From positions 22,134,001 through 22,198,000 of the forward strand of contig NC_060112.1 in assembly GCF_021155765.1 (NCBI RefSeq): a DNA stretch of 64,000 nt, read 5' to 3'. How positions within the stretch are numbered: position 1 is the first letter of the stretch; every line of letters begins with the position of its first letter. This DNA is from Diprion similis. Taxonomy: Eukaryota; Arthropoda; Insecta; Hymenoptera; Diprionidae. The notes under the pieces are model-generated. The model made no database searches, was not told the DNA's origin, and saw nothing but the letters and a program-made list of their open reading frames with translations. Both the position numbers and the translations under genes were made by a program. Shown here one piece after another: positions 36,401 to 49,589 of this stretch.

Positions 36401-39400
36401 AATGGGAAGTTTGCCATGCATCTCCTAGTACCTAGCTGTCGTCGAGTCGTTGATAGACAAAGCATATGTATATTTTTTTTATAATCATTTACCTATTACT
36501 TCTCTGTTTTCTCCTTCGAATAATTTTGTTTTGCTGTATATTTCTCAGATATATATTATTATATATATGTATACATATAAATATTCTTTTTTTCCTAATT
36601 TTTGCCTTGCCATGTTTTTTTGCGATTTTTTTGGTACTAACACTAGTTTAAATAGAGGAATATATCCTGAACAGGTGGGTAGTCAAGGTATTACCAAAAT
36701 CTTTGTTTTTTATTACATGTTAGTCGTATGGAATCATTTTTAAAATTGTTATGTATCCATAGCATACAATTTGATTATCTTATAATCATTCTACTTTATT
36801 TTTCCCCATGTAGTCTCACTGTCAATTCTGATGAATGGTGGTACAAAATATCACTTTAATACTTCAAGCATGCTCAGTTTCTCGTTTGTCATTGTATCCG
36901 AAATTCTGAACAACATTTTAACTATCTATCAATATATTTCGTCTAACCAAGAGATTATTTACTTTTGTAGGCACAAGAAACTCAGTATAGTACATAACAT
37001 GTGATCATACTTTGTCCATTGAGATAGGAAATAAATTCGATAATTATTGATATTGATTACTACATGCTTGAAAAAAAGTCATTGAACAAATTTCTTGACT
37101 TTCATTTTCCAAACTCGTTTTATCGTAACTTCACACATTTAGCTGTAAAATCCAGTGATTTAATAAATTTTAATTAGCTTTGTCGAGCAACATTTTTGCG
37201 GTTCCCAATTTCGATATTGGTAAAATTCTAAGCTATGGAATCAACGTTATGAATCGTGTGCGAAGTTGAAAATTCATAAATAAAATATTTGCGTCATCAA
37301 TATTGTTTATAATAAACTGACGAATCAGTGGATGCTACGAGCGTACAGTATAGGCTAATACCTATGCAGACAAACAAGTTCATGTATTTGCCTTAGGTTC
37401 ATTCTTAAAAATTTTTCGTCATTATTATTTCTGCCGCGAAAATGCGTAAGTTATAAAAAATAATAATTGAAATCCCAACCCTGTCTGAATATAAATCCTT
37501 GTAACATTTGTTGTATAGTTTTTGTCATGTACATTGTTGATTTTGATGAACCAGTAACACTTGAAGTAGCTGACATATTTCCTATCTCACTGAATTTACT
37601 AAAGTTTGAAGCATGGATGCACACACCCTTATATACAGAAGAACAAAAACTCTCTTCCACTATTCCTAAACCTCCTATTAGTGAAAAATTCATTGAAATA
37701 TTCAAAGTCTATCGTCGACTCTTCAAACAGTTATTAAATCTAATTATTTATTCTCTGCTGGCTGATATTTGACAGACTATATTTTTGGTACGCCACAGTT
37801 CATATTGTGCTTGCTTTTGAATGATGCAACTCCTATTGCTTAATCATTTTTCGTAGATATTCTGTAACAATGCCTTCTCGGCCCCTTCATTATATATATA
37901 GCCGATTGAAAATGAACACAAATACTGTTGAACTTACTAATTAATAAATGATACAAAATCATAAATCGAGACATCAAAAATGAAAACCAATCTGCACTTA
38001 CATATGTCAATCTATGTGAATTAAAATTCTAATTAAAATATATAAAAAAAGAAATTCACCATGATTTGTCTATAAAAAAATATGGCTGTAAGTAAATTCA
38101 GTTCAATTAAAAAAATAAAGGAAGCTCTGTAATCTAGATTATGCAGATTATGTCATTATTGTAATTAGAGATTGCCATCACATGGTAATTTCTTAAAGAA
38201 AAAAAAAAAATTGAAGGCCTTGTTTGTTTGTATAATTTTTTTAGTAGCAAGTAAGTAGACTAACATACAGAAAAACACAACTGAGCCACTACCGAAAATA
38301 TACTCTACAATTGTCAGCATCAGCTTTCTGTGGTATAATTCATTGACGGTCTTTTATGACGGTTGTTGCAGCGACCGTGCGAGTGACTCTGCGTAGGCGG
38401 GCCGACGCTAATCCCCAGTAGAAAACCAAGTTAGGTACTATACTATACCTAATCTAGTAAATTTGTCCATTTGACCACATAAAACCAGAACCTTGCCAAT
38501 TTACCACATACACTCACCTTTATTTTCTCAAACAACTCTTCTCTTCAATATCAGTAATAATATATCAAGTTCATGCTGTATTGGACAGAAAGATTGTACA
38601 CGAACAAGACATAAAGGCAATGAATGAAAATTTATGCCATCTACTTTAAACATTTGTTCGAGAAATAAATACCAAGAAATATTACACAATGCTAACTGCT
38701 GTGAACCTATGAGCTGAAAATCTGTTTTGTTCGTAAACCCTTGTTGAAAAAGAAATGTATATTTGTTCATAATTTGATTTATCCTGGAAAACATTATTCG
38801 CGACAAAACAAGCGTGACTGGGTACAAAATATTATCGAATCTGTTATAAATGCAAATGATCCATTTTTATATCATTTTGTTTCATACAATGTGTAAAACG
38901 TTCTCTATTTTTCACTATTTGCTTTGATTGAAATCGCTATAAATCCTTGCTAGCTAGTTGTCAGAAAAGTGATTTTCAGGATAAATCATGTACGAGGCCT
39001 AAACATCATATACCATGTGTATATAAATTAAATATTGCATCTGCAGTCTTTGAATTAATCTTGTTATAGGAAATTTATAATGATAGTTACGTAATTGTGT
39101 AATACAAGAAAGGACTAATTGTTCCTGACTTGTCGATCTGAACTGGCTAATACTTGTTGTGTTTTTAGAGTTTAAATAACAATGTTTTATCGTTTTACAA
39201 TTCGCTCTCAGCATGCTTTATTAATGCTATTTATAGTATACTAAACAACCTATTTATGTATGAAGAAGTAAATTATGGTACGCTCATGTATAATTTCTTT
39301 TACCTGATATTGATATTCATCGTCCTAGTAGTTGATCACACTGCAATGCCGTTATACATGTAATACAGAATACTACCGCAATTCGGAATGAGCATCTCTG

Positions 39401-42400
39401 TTATTTTCATATGACATTTCCATGTTCTGATGTATGAAACATTTTCATTTCTTTATATCAATTTACATACATCTTCGATTCAAGCAGTACTACATTTTCC
39501 ACAGTAGTTTTCCAGTATCAAAAATCTTCCATTTTCTACGCAATCATAAAATGAAGTAATTGTTAGTGTTACATTTAAATGTTTGAAACGTATACATCAT
39601 TTAAGTTGTCATTATGTAATAGTATTTAAAGCGTAGATAAAAATGCGAGAAAATTTCCAAAACGTATATGAAGTTATTTATTAATTTTTTTTGAGAGATT
39701 TTATAGGAGAGTTTATGTACGTACAAATAAACGAGTGTACATACTCAAAATATAATTTGCTTTTCTGTATATCCTTATAAAAATCCATTACAGGTGGTGA
39801 TATATGAGCTGCATGCCATTAGCAACATTTTTATATGAATTTTTCAGATAAAAATCAGCACGAAAACACCGATGCCGAGGTATCGCAAATTCGGAAGCAG
39901 GCGCAAGAAACATTAGAGCAAAACTTCACGCCGAGCTTAGCACGAAGGTTGAGTAGACATTTCATTGAACAAACAAGGCAATCATTGCCCAGATCTCCGT
40001 CGATACCTCGTGAGAAAAACTATCAATCACCTACTCAAAAAATGATGAATTCACTCGATGGCTCCGATATCGAAAGTCAAAATCCCAGCTCTACAACGTC
40101 GGATCAAACAGAATACAGAGGAAAATCAGCTGAAAGAAACATCAAGAGATCGAACAGTTTATTAGTATCGCGGGACCTGGCTGACAAGCTAGATTACCGA
40201 TCACCTAGAAGAAGTGTCAGCCTATTTGAAGATGATGATAAATCACTACCACCGTTACCTAGACACGTCATGACGCTTGGTAGGAAATACAGAGATTCGG
40301 GGAAACCAAACAATGGCGCAATACGTAGAGAAAACTTTCAAAATTTAAAAAATGATAAAATTCAAGAGGAAACGTTGGATGACTCATGTAAGACTCCTAA
40401 TATCAAAGTGGATAGTGTTGTTAATGGTTACGAAATTGGTCAAACTTCGGAGGGCAATTCTATGTCTGTGTCTAGTTCTATTAATAATTTTGTAGACACT
40501 GCATCTAGCATGTCAGCGAAATCAAGTGAAACATCTCCCAATGCATCAACATCCAACTTGATGGATTACAATTATTCATACAAATCTGATGCATCGAAAG
40601 ACTTTGAAAATAGACTGCTAGCTGCAGAAAATCTTATAAAGGAATCAAAGCTCAAAAATTTGGGCCCATCAAGTCTTGATATAAATCTTAACTCCAGTTA
40701 TAAAGATACGGACAAGTGCAACAAAGAAAGTCTTGGATCTATTTCGGAAACCAATATTGCAGACAGGCGGCGTAGTTATATTCCAAGCCTACGATTAAGA
40801 TCCGGATCATTGACTAGAGACCCAACTGAAATTAAGACGCGTCGCAGCTCTTTTACTGGATCACAGGATGCACTAGGAGCCAGAGCTCCTACTCCAGAAA
40901 GATCGATACTAAGTAAATTCTTCAAACCTGACAAGAATAAAGATAACGACACTAGAGGAAAGCATCCAAAAGCTGGTGGACAGCGTAGAATATCTAGATT
41001 TTTGCGACCTGATTTCTTTGATACACCACGTGAAGAAAGTCAATACGTCAAAGAGAAGGAAGCACAAAAAGCTGCAGAAAATGAGCGCAGAAAGTCAAGA
41101 TTCATTAAGAAGAAAAGCGAGAGTAAGGAATCGAAAGCAGACAAATCTTTAGAAGGAAAACCGCCCAAAGAATTGAAAAACGAAGCAAACTCCATCACCA
41201 AAGAACAGTCAGAGATTTCATGCAAGGATGACAGATCAGATAGAGACATTAGCTCTATCTCAGAAGACACAAGGCCAAGGTTTGAGAAACAATCTACGAA
41301 GCACAGTTTCCTACATTCCTTGGAGAAAAAGCTTGAAAAGTTTAGGTCAAGCGAAGATGCTTCAAAATCTGTGGTCAATAATGGCAATTTAATTGAACAA
41401 AAAATTCGATCCTTGCGCGAGAGTTCTGCGCCGCCGAAAGAGTGCCCATGCACAGAGTCCAGTTTAATCAAAAGAGCAGTTAGCGTAGAAGATTTACCAC
41501 TTTACAGCGCAAACCTAAACTCATCGAAGGGTAAAGTAAACTCTGTACTAGGACTGTTCAAGAATATTGATACAAAATCAACCTCCAACGGGCAGCGACC
41601 ACAAAGTATGATATTCAGCAAGTTGAGAAAGAATCCGTACAAGGGTTCTCATTCTGACTCAATGACTGATGCCGATCTCGCTGCTTCAAGTAAAATTCCT
41701 ACAAAAGTTTGTAAATCTGATTTAATATCGTCTAAGAAGAAATCAGAAGAAACGAAATCTATATCTAAAATGAAACCAAATAATAAGAACTCTCCTCCGA
41801 AGGAATCAGCCAGAGACGCCCATAAATCTGATAGACCGTCTACAAGTGTTAAAAGTTTTTCCCCAGAGAAAGTAAACAAAGAGCTTAAAAAGTCGATTCC
41901 TGAAAAAGGTGTTGATAAGAAAAATGATTCTTCAGATAAAGTAAAAACTTTGAAGGCCAAGTCTCCAGAAAAACTTACAGACAATCGATCTGAGCAGCTT
42001 GAAAAAGTTGGCAATATAAATCAGGCTTCAGGTGAAATATTTCCAGTGGAACAGTCGAAGACTATTCCGTCCGACGAACCATTGGATAATCTTGAAGTTG
42101 AAACAAAAAAGAGTGAAAAAGTTCGAAAGATCAGTACAGCATCTTCCTTAGTGAAAAATGATTCTACAAAAGTTATTGAAAAAGTTGACGACGGTGAGAA
42201 AAAAGCAAAAAAAAATGTCAAAGCTAAAGAATCAGGTGGAAAAGAATCCGGATCTGTCGATGGAACTAAGAAAAAGAGGATTGTTAAGGTTATCAAGAAA
42301 GTTGTGAAAAAATCACCAGACAGCTCGGAAAGCAAGTCTGAACCTAAAGAAAAGCCTCGAAAATTATTGAGCAAGAAAAGCACCTTGTCATCCGGTGAAA

Positions 42401-44450
42401 TGAAATCTGATACACAAATATCAAATGGGGTTGACAACTCACGAAAAGATGATCCTAAATTTAAGATGGAAAACAATACTAGCAAACCTGATCCATTGAA
42501 AGAATCTAAAGCCTCCGCAAGTAACAGTGATAAAAATATTGAAGCATTTACAGAAAATGATACACCACAAATGTCTACTAGTAATTTAAATGAAAATTCA
42601 GCAAATGCTGTGGATTTAAAAATGAATAATTCGTCGTTGTGCAGCATAAAAGTTATGGAAAAAAATCAATCCAACAACATTCAGGATGTTCCACAAGCTA
42701 AATCTACAGATTCACGGTCCAATAGAAATAGTTTAAAACTAGATTTATCAAAAATTCCACAACACACGTTCAGGAGTCCACAAATTTTGAAGAAAGACTC
42801 AACGCAAACGGAATTGGCAAAAACTAGTCCAAGTGTAGAAACGCATTTACCAAAGTTATCTCATGGCAAAGCACAATCCACTTCTCCGGAAGATGCGAAG
42901 AAGTTGATACAAAACTTGTCAAAAATAACTCATCATGCAAACATAACAGGAAACAAGATCATCATCGACAAACCGTTATGCTCAAAAGACATGGCAAAGC
43001 TTCACAATGACGCTGACGAGTGTAACATTGAAAGCCGTGAAAATAGCACTTCTCAATCTTCGCATGACATCAGCAAATCATTCAATTGCCCAAAACTATC
43101 CCATAATCAAAGCGAAACCAAAGAAATTAACGTTACTACTGCCGAAGTATTGCAATCACTTCCTGACACAGCACTCAATTCTACTAGGGTTCTGCCTCAT
43201 GAGAAGAACGAAGTTAGCAATACGAAGAATACAAATGGGTGTTCACAGGAAATAGGAATATCAAAGAAAAACCTTGAGTTAGACTTACCTATATTAAACC
43301 CAAATCCCATTCCTCCACCAAAGGAAAGTCCAATTGAACATCCTGAAGAGATGTTTTCCCCTACAGATGATACGGAGAGTTTTGATTCCTGGTCCATATG
43401 CTCAGCAGATATGAACCAGAGCCAAAGCGAATTACAATCGCCAACTTCACCAGCACGTTCTCCATCATTTCGAGCAGATCAAACTGAATCAGTAGGGGAT
43501 AGAATAAGACGAAGAAGCTTCTACTCGAGATTCAATGACAGAAAAAGAAAAACATCACTCAACGCTCCTCCGCCTGGAGTATCTCTTCCTGTTAGCTCAA
43601 CACTGCCAAGAAAGTTCAGCTTTAACAGACCGCGGGAGAATGATCATGATAAATTGAGTAACTACGTATCATCGACAAAGAGGTACCAGGAGAAATCTTA
43701 CAACATGTATAATAACGAAATTCAACCATTCAGGAGATCGCCAATTGACAGAGATCGATATTCGGATATGGGTACGGCATCAGTGTACACCAGTGATTTA
43801 AGATCACCGAAAGAACAATATGGAAGCAGTTTGAATTCGTCTTACGATCCACTGCGAAAATATTCACGATCTCCAACTCTGTCTGATTCGTCAAGCATAC
43901 GGAGGAAATGTTATAGTACCGACTATGGCACAGATAATAATGACCCAGCACCGTACAGAAGTCCATTGTCTAGTTCCTTATTGAATGATAATTCATTAGA
44001 ATCATATTCTAATAGAAATCTCAATACATTACCAAGAAAGTATGGATCAACTGTGTCGAGCTCGGAACCGAAGACTGCTGAGTATTATGAAGAATTATTA
44101 GCTCCGAATAATTCGAATTACTTAACATCGAGGAAGACTCCATCGTCGGCAGATTCACCGAACACTCGTGGGAACGGATACCACAACGGAAATTTGGAAT
44201 CACCACAATTTAAGGCTGAAAAATGGAAGACTACTGGGACCGACGATAAGATGGCAGAACCGAGTTTGACTGAAACAAATAATGGGAGGCTCGGGGACCA
44301 AATAAGGTATAATTGATTTCCAACGTTCGATTTGACACTTAAATCTCAACATTCAATTTTGTTCACAGAGACAAGAGCCAGAGCATTAACGAATCTAAGG
44401 ATCTGTCGTCAACAACATCTGAACCTCAGCCGAGTACTTCCACTAAATGA
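30403..44450 (+). CDS. NUAK1: NUAK-family AMPK-related serine/threonine kinase with giant C-terminal extension
   Basis: Eleven coding exons: 30403-30500, 30828-31027, 31122-31592, 31704-32211, 32330-33515, 33795-34139, 34330-34706, 34839-35135, 35821-35981, 39848-44306, 44369-44450. They sum to 8,184 nt, about 2,727 residues (human NUAK1 661). NUAKs are activated by LKB1 and control actomyosin through myosin phosphatase, and cell adhesion. The kinase domain spans about residues 34-290: Gly loop GQGTYG (41-46), Lys63, HRDLKLEN with Asp157, DFG Asp175, and T-loop [13 protein letters not shown] with the LKB1-type Thr190. HWWVNEGY closes the domain. The rest is Ser/Lys/Glu-rich and mostly disordered. 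The first exon begins after an acceptor, so the 5' UTR is spliced. An AATAAA lies at 44498-44503. The intron at 34707-34838 is GC-AG. Reading through the donor at 35981 would end after GKSVQ at 35998, giving a 1,219-residue form. Confidence 0.9.
34707..34838 (+). other. NUAK1: GC-AG intron in NUAK
   Basis: The donor is ATAG|GCAAGT and the acceptor TTTTACAG|AGAT. No usable GT donor keeps the frame: staying in frame reads a stop 19 nt later (34723-34725). With the GC donor the frame continues [14 protein letters not shown] and stays open to 35135. AG|GCAAGT is the classic strong GC donor. Confidence 0.8.
35982..39847 (+). other. NUAK1: 3.9-kb intron of NUAK before the giant exon
   Basis: Mostly AT-rich. 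It begins with a possible short-isoform end (stop at 35996-35998) and later AATAAA-like motifs, so it may include an alternative 3' UTR. A GC-richer patch at about 38345-38420 could be an internal regulatory element. The open stretch at 37467-37772 has no recognisable domain and I do not call it an exon. Confidence 0.5.
39848..44306 (+). CDS. NUAK1: 4,459-nt exon of NUAK encoding the disordered tail
   Basis: This exon starts after TTTTTCAG at 39847 and ends AATAAG|GTATAA. It encodes about 1,486 residues rich in Ser, Lys, Asn and Glu, with many RRxS / RxxS and SP sites, stretches such as [15 protein letters not shown], and a C-terminal part rich in Arg-Ser-Pro and Tyr ([22 protein letters not shown]). 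No folded domain is recognised. The uninterrupted frame over 4.4 kb in AT-rich DNA is strong evidence for coding. It is joined in phase 1 from 35981, and the last exon adds 26 residues. Alternatively it could belong to a separate downstream gene, but no start context or promoter was seen and the splice phases fit NUAK. Confidence 0.85.
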
Positions 44451-46165
44451 GAATAAAATTTTCCTTATCCGTATCAATTCCTAAATATTATTGGGATAAT
44501 AAAACGCCAAACAAGTATTCGAGCATTTTTAAGTTACACTAATATTTTTCAAAACATCTTGCCAGCAGACTAATAATATTTTGTTACTGATTAGATCTTC
44601 GTTCCAGTCAGAGAACAATATATACAATAAATGAAGAGAAACGAAATAGATGCACAGTAATGAAAATGGGTAGAACACTAGGTAACGAGAAACCTGTAGC
44701 CTTTTTTTATGAAAAATACGTAACATTTACAACGAAAATTTGCGTTATATGATCGCTGCCTCTCTATGCAATGCGGACATTAATGTTGTAATAGAAATAT
44801 TATATGCGATAAAGTATAAACGTAGCATTAATCTGCCAATGAAATGCAGACTTTTGTTCATATTTAGATGGTCAATCTTTAGCACTATTTTAATCAGTTA
44901 TCGTAGTTCAAGGGACTGTCTGAATGTGTATGGTTGAATCTACATTTGACAGATTTTTTCAGTACCATATACTTGCCAAGTTTGCCTGATTTTTAGTACC
45001 CCTCGATAAATCACCAAGTTTTGAGTGTTTAGTTATAGTTTATTCTTTGTTTTTATATATTTCCTGTCAAATGTATACAAGTTAATATTTATTTAAATTA
45101 TTTATGCTACGTAGCAGTGTGATCTTGATAATTAAAGTAGTGTTAATGTTTTCGATGAAAGTTTATTAAAAAAAAATTATGAGCCCTTAACGATTCGCAT
45201 AATTGTATTGCATACATAAAGAAAAATGTTATAAATAATTCTACGATTGATAAATTAATTAATTTCGGCTCCAATGTTTATAGGAATATAAATTGAAAAT
45301 TTGGCAGCTATTGCAAAAACAGGAGTTTTCCTTGTGATTCAAAAGGTTTCATTGTGATAGCAGCATAAATACCAGCAAGCAGTGTATTTTATTTAATTTC
45401 CAACTTACGTAAAGATATACTGAAATTTTTTTTATTACATACATCTCTTTAGCTAATTTTTTCTATTTGTTCGTCCTTAGTAAATAATGATTCGAATCTC
45501 TTAGAGTCTCTTGGTAAATATACTCTCTAATTGATGCTTATAGTAAAACTTATCAAAGAATCGAATCCTTTACAATTACCAAGGGACTTCTATGTTTCAA
45601 ACAAAGCATTGAACAAAAATCTGTAGCTCGATCCAATTGTAACATTGGACTTCTGGTATAATAACACCAGTTTTCGGAGGCCATAGATGTCAATTCAAAC
45701 AGTCAATACTGCAGAGCCTAAGCAAATCTGTATTATCAGCATGTAGTTATTACGCTGAAAATTTTTACAACAATCACTTGAGCCAGTAACTGTAGGTGAA
45801 GAAAGTCGGATAAGTTATTATTAGGATACTTGCAACTGCTCCCAGACTGGTTCATAGTCTTCTGCATGTTATGTACGTGTTTTCTATCGATATACATATT
45901 TTAAAATAAAGTGCAGAGTTAAAATGAATTATCGTCTTTCATATTCCCACCCAGCCATCTTGTAGCCGTTTATCATTGAATTTAGTAAACAATAAGACAT
46001 ACTTGTAGCATTCATATTACACAGATCTGCAACTATTTTCAAGCATGTCAACTGTAGATTTTATTATGCATTTATTGAACGTATTACATTGGCAGTCAAT
46101 ATTTTCTGTATCAAATTCTGCTGTACTGAATGCAGTCTGTGTTGGAGTAAGTTGTGCGGTTACTC
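44451..46165. other. NUAK 3' flank and upstream of CFAP144-like gene
   Basis: AT-rich with no supported gene. AATAAA at 44498-44503 is a probable NUAK poly(A) signal. The remainder contains nothing recognisable. Confidence 0.5.
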
Positions 46166-46728
46166 ATGGATCCTATCAAACTAAGATTTTATGTGGAGAA
46201 GTACGCCAAGGAGAACCGAGAAACCAAATTGGTGGAAACTTTTTACGCCACACCCAAGAACAGGTCAATTACTGGAAAATTTTATGCAAAACATGAAGCA
46301 ATTACATCAATGAATGCTCCGCAAGAATATATCGATCTTATAGCAAAGTCCGTGAGCTATGTGCCGAAGGACATTTATAAATATCGACCACCTGCTGTTA
46401 ACATGGAGTAAGAAAATCTACAATACATTTTGAAGTTAAGTAGACGTATTACACTTTACTATCACGAGTTAGACAACTTGAATATAAATTAAGAAACACC
46501 TCTTCATTATGACGCCTCACCAGTTTCTGAAATGTTACATAGTTTATAACTGGGCTGTTTTATTTTAGCTACGGTTGGTTCACAGAGCCATTGATACCAA
46601 GATCTAAAGATCCACGACTATATTTTCCTGCCAAGCAGTGTGACTTCATAAAGAATGAATTACTGATAAGACATCAGAATAAAGGTGTTCCGGAGGAGAA
46701 ATTCAAGGGTGTTCCATTTAAAACTTGA
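46166..46728 (+). CDS. CFAP144/FAM183-like ciliary protein
   Basis: Two exons, 46166-46407 and 46569-46728, join (ATGGA|GTAAGA ... TTTTAG|CTACGG) to 133 residues. The layout fits the CFAP144 (FAM183) family of small axonemal microtubule inner proteins: a basic N-terminal part (KLRFYVEKYAKENRE), a middle ending YVPKDIYKYRPPAVNM, then YGWFTEPLIPRSKDPRLYFP near the C-terminus, similar to the family's YGW-x-x-x-PLI signature. The start is the first ATG that leaves a complete frame. It lies 0.73 kb upstream of SPATA6 in the same orientation, another sperm/cilium gene, which supports the assignment. Identification is from pattern only; gene status itself is fairly secure because of phase and splice agreement. 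Confidence 0.65.
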
Positions 46729-47461
46729 TACAATATAAGGGTATTTTTATTATTCTTGCGTGTAAACACGCCTTCTGAAATACATTATATTAATTTATTT
46801 CTACGGTCTATCGCGGTTTAATTACGGGTTACTGTTATGAAAAAATCTTATTATATGACAAGCGTGACGATCACATAGGTATGCGCATAATTTATGTATG
46901 TAGAGAGGGCATGCATGCAAGCTCCAAATCATATGTTCCACAAGATGAAATTCAGGTGAAATACCAATTTCAAAGATACTTATCAGATATTCTAAGTGAA
47001 TTGCATTGACCTTGCGTGTATTTCTTTGGGACACATTTTTTCATTAGCATTATAAATATTAAAATGTTTTTGCAACAAAATAGGTTGTTGCTAGATTGAT
47101 AAGGAAATCTTCTGAATAACCTGTAATAGTGTAATTTTGTGATAAAGCTCTGCTGCCAATACAGAAGTATAACATTATGATGTATACATACAGTTACTAA
47201 GCAACAAACAAATCTTGCCAATCTCTTCACCCAAGATGGCCTAGAACATAAAAATTGTACACGTCTTTATCCGGCGTGTCATTATTATAAAGTAATTTTT
47301 TATCGACACCTCGCCGTAGTATTGTTACAAATTTTATAACCCTGGTGATTTTACTTAGAATGGAGGTGAAAGTCGATTTTTTAGGTACAGAGAGGTACGC
47401 TGTTTTTATTTAGATTTGGTCAAATTGACAGTTCTAGTTCTCTAGTCGTTGAACTGATATC

Positions 47462-49589
47462 ATGGCGGGAAGAGGCTTTTCTGTCAAAATAGAGCTTGAC
47501 TTACATGCGGTGAGTACGGCTATCTGCGCTATCGACTGTTCTTCAAATCCATACTTATTCTACTTACAATATTTTTCAGATAACATGTCCCGGCGTATGG
47601 CTTTGCCCTAATGGGAAAATAGCTCTTCAATTAAACATGTTCAACAACTGCATAGAATCTCACCAAATAACGCCGATATTCCCGTTACTATTTCACAATA
47701 AATTCACGTTCAAAAAAGTTTTTACCGGAGTAACGACACTCGCCGACTTACAGCGCTCGTTGGAAGAAGAATTTTTTTATGCAGAACTAATACAATGGTC
47801 CAAGCCTAATAGTCGAGGTGTTATTTTAGCTACATTCGAAACAAACCTCGTCGATCTTTTATATCCAGCTCCGTGCTTCAAAGGCTTACTGGCTGGAGTT
47901 GATGTCGACTTGTTAATGGAGCCCACCAAGTACTTTCCAGTAAGTCTTCTGTCTCCAACCTTGTAGTATTGAATTCTAATTCATCAATTTTTTTCAAACA
48001 TTAGGGAATATTGGCTCCAAAAATTGAAATCTCAACACGTACCGTGATCGAAGAGGTCATAGGAATTTGCGATTCAACTGCTACAGGGGCCCATGTCGTC
48101 AATCCGAAGATGATAAACTCAAAGGTAATATAATACTGTTCAGGTTCTGTTTGCTCCACATTTTACTTTAAAACAATGGTTCAAACTCGAATATGTTTTT
48201 GTAGAATGCACCGTGTTTTTGCCGGAAACCTCCATCCAAAGGTATCATCAGACAACGCAAGGTTTGCCACAGTCAAGGAAGGCATAGATCTCAAATATGT
48301 CGAAAGTAAGTATATTTCATCTAGATTTGCAAGTATAATAATTAGTTGCCAAAATTCATCTCGTATAAATACTATTCCATTATAATTACAATTGTTTTTC
48401 AAACCTCGGACGCAAATTTTCCTGAAGCGTAATGATTAGAATAGATGTCACTTATCATTGATACGTTATAGAGTTACTAGAAGAAAGAATTCGGCTACGC
48501 GCTTGCTGTCTCCCTCTCACAGCGCGTGCACAAGATGGTAATTAACATATGAAAGAATAGGGGGATGATATCTTTACAAAAGTTTTAATGATTTGTTTGT
48601 AAAGTTGGAAAAAAAAATCTGAAAAACATTTTCATTTTGTTGTTGCAGTCAAAAGACAAGCAGTCTTGAGATTGAACGTGTGTATTCACCAAGTGCCTCG
48701 AACAGACGCTCACATTCCCAATCAGACAGATGCTACCATGGGATTAAAAAAGTACCAAAGTGTTCTTGCCCCTCGTCATCCCCACATAGAAATACTGAAA
48801 TTGATGCGATACACAACGATTCTCACGTCTTTGAAAGCTGCGCAGTTTGTTCAAAGTACAAGTGCTACTTTGCTTGCAACTGCGAAGGAAAGGGTGCAGG
48901 GTACGCTTGCAAGTGCAGAGGGCATTCACCAAAGATTCATGGTGCTAAGAATGACTCAGACTATGTCGGACATTCCTCGTTGCAAAAAACGTACAGTTCC
49001 TGTTTGTGCAGACCCAGCAGTGCACCAAGTCCACGCGAAGACCCATCCACATTGCTGTGAGTTAAAAGTGGATAAAATAATGATGACATTGTAACTCGAT
49101 CAGTTGCCTCCTGATATTCATTGAAATCCATTCAAATTCAACTACACGATTACCTTCTATTCATGAGTAGTATCATTGAGCGAATACTCTGTTTTCAGAC
49201 TAAAAGCAAAAATCAAACAACTACAGAAGGCTAAAGCAAAATTGTCCCATATCTGCAACAACAGGGAGGATGAGTAAGTTTAAATAAATATGATCTAAAT
49301 ATCCGTGAGTTATAATTTGAAGAGAATAATATAGTGCTAGTTCTGATACTATTTGTAATCAAATGGATGAGGTATGACAAAAATGACAAAGTAGAGATAA
49401 AAAATTACGTTCATAAAATGTTTGTCATATATTTTTTACTCTTTCAGCACATCTGAATTGGATCAAAGCTGCGACCATAATTATGACAGAACTAGCGGCA
49501 GACAAGGTTTCTACAAAAATCTGGAGAAATTTTATAAAAGAATGTACAAGCAGGCTAGAATGCGGGCAGAAGAAGTTGACCAAGTGTGA
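47462..49589 (+). CDS. SPATA6: Spermatogenesis-associated protein 6 (SPATA6)
   Basis: Exons 47462-47509, 47580-47939, 48005-48124, 48205-48305, 48649-49056, 49199-49273 and 49448-49589 join in phase to 417 residues (human 488). SPATA6 is needed to build the sperm neck / connecting piece. The N-terminal domain is clear: ITCPGVWLCPNGKIALQLNM, FPLLFHNKFTFKKVF, DLQRSLEEEFFYAELIQW, FLYP-like LLYPAPCFKG and APKIEISTRTVIEEV. The middle exon is cysteine-rich (CAVCSKYKCYFACNCEGKG...CKCRG), with 14 or so Cys in 70 residues, then a basic coiled helix (LKAKIKQLQKAKAKL) and a C-terminal FYKNLEKFYKRMYKQAR. AATAAA motifs at 49774-49779 and 49834-49839 may end the transcript, very close to NOA1's convergent 3' end. 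Confidence 0.88.

Noticed and set aside
37467-37772. 101-codon plus-strand ORF in the NUAK intron
   Set aside because: Adding it as an exon is not supported by flanking splice sites, and NUAK is in phase without it; no domain recognised.
41040-42647. Minus-strand ORFs of 121-208 codons inside the giant NUAK exon
   Set aside because: Shadows of Ser/Lys-rich plus-strand coding; their Phe/Leu/Ser-rich products are the expected antisense of AAR/TCA-rich codons.
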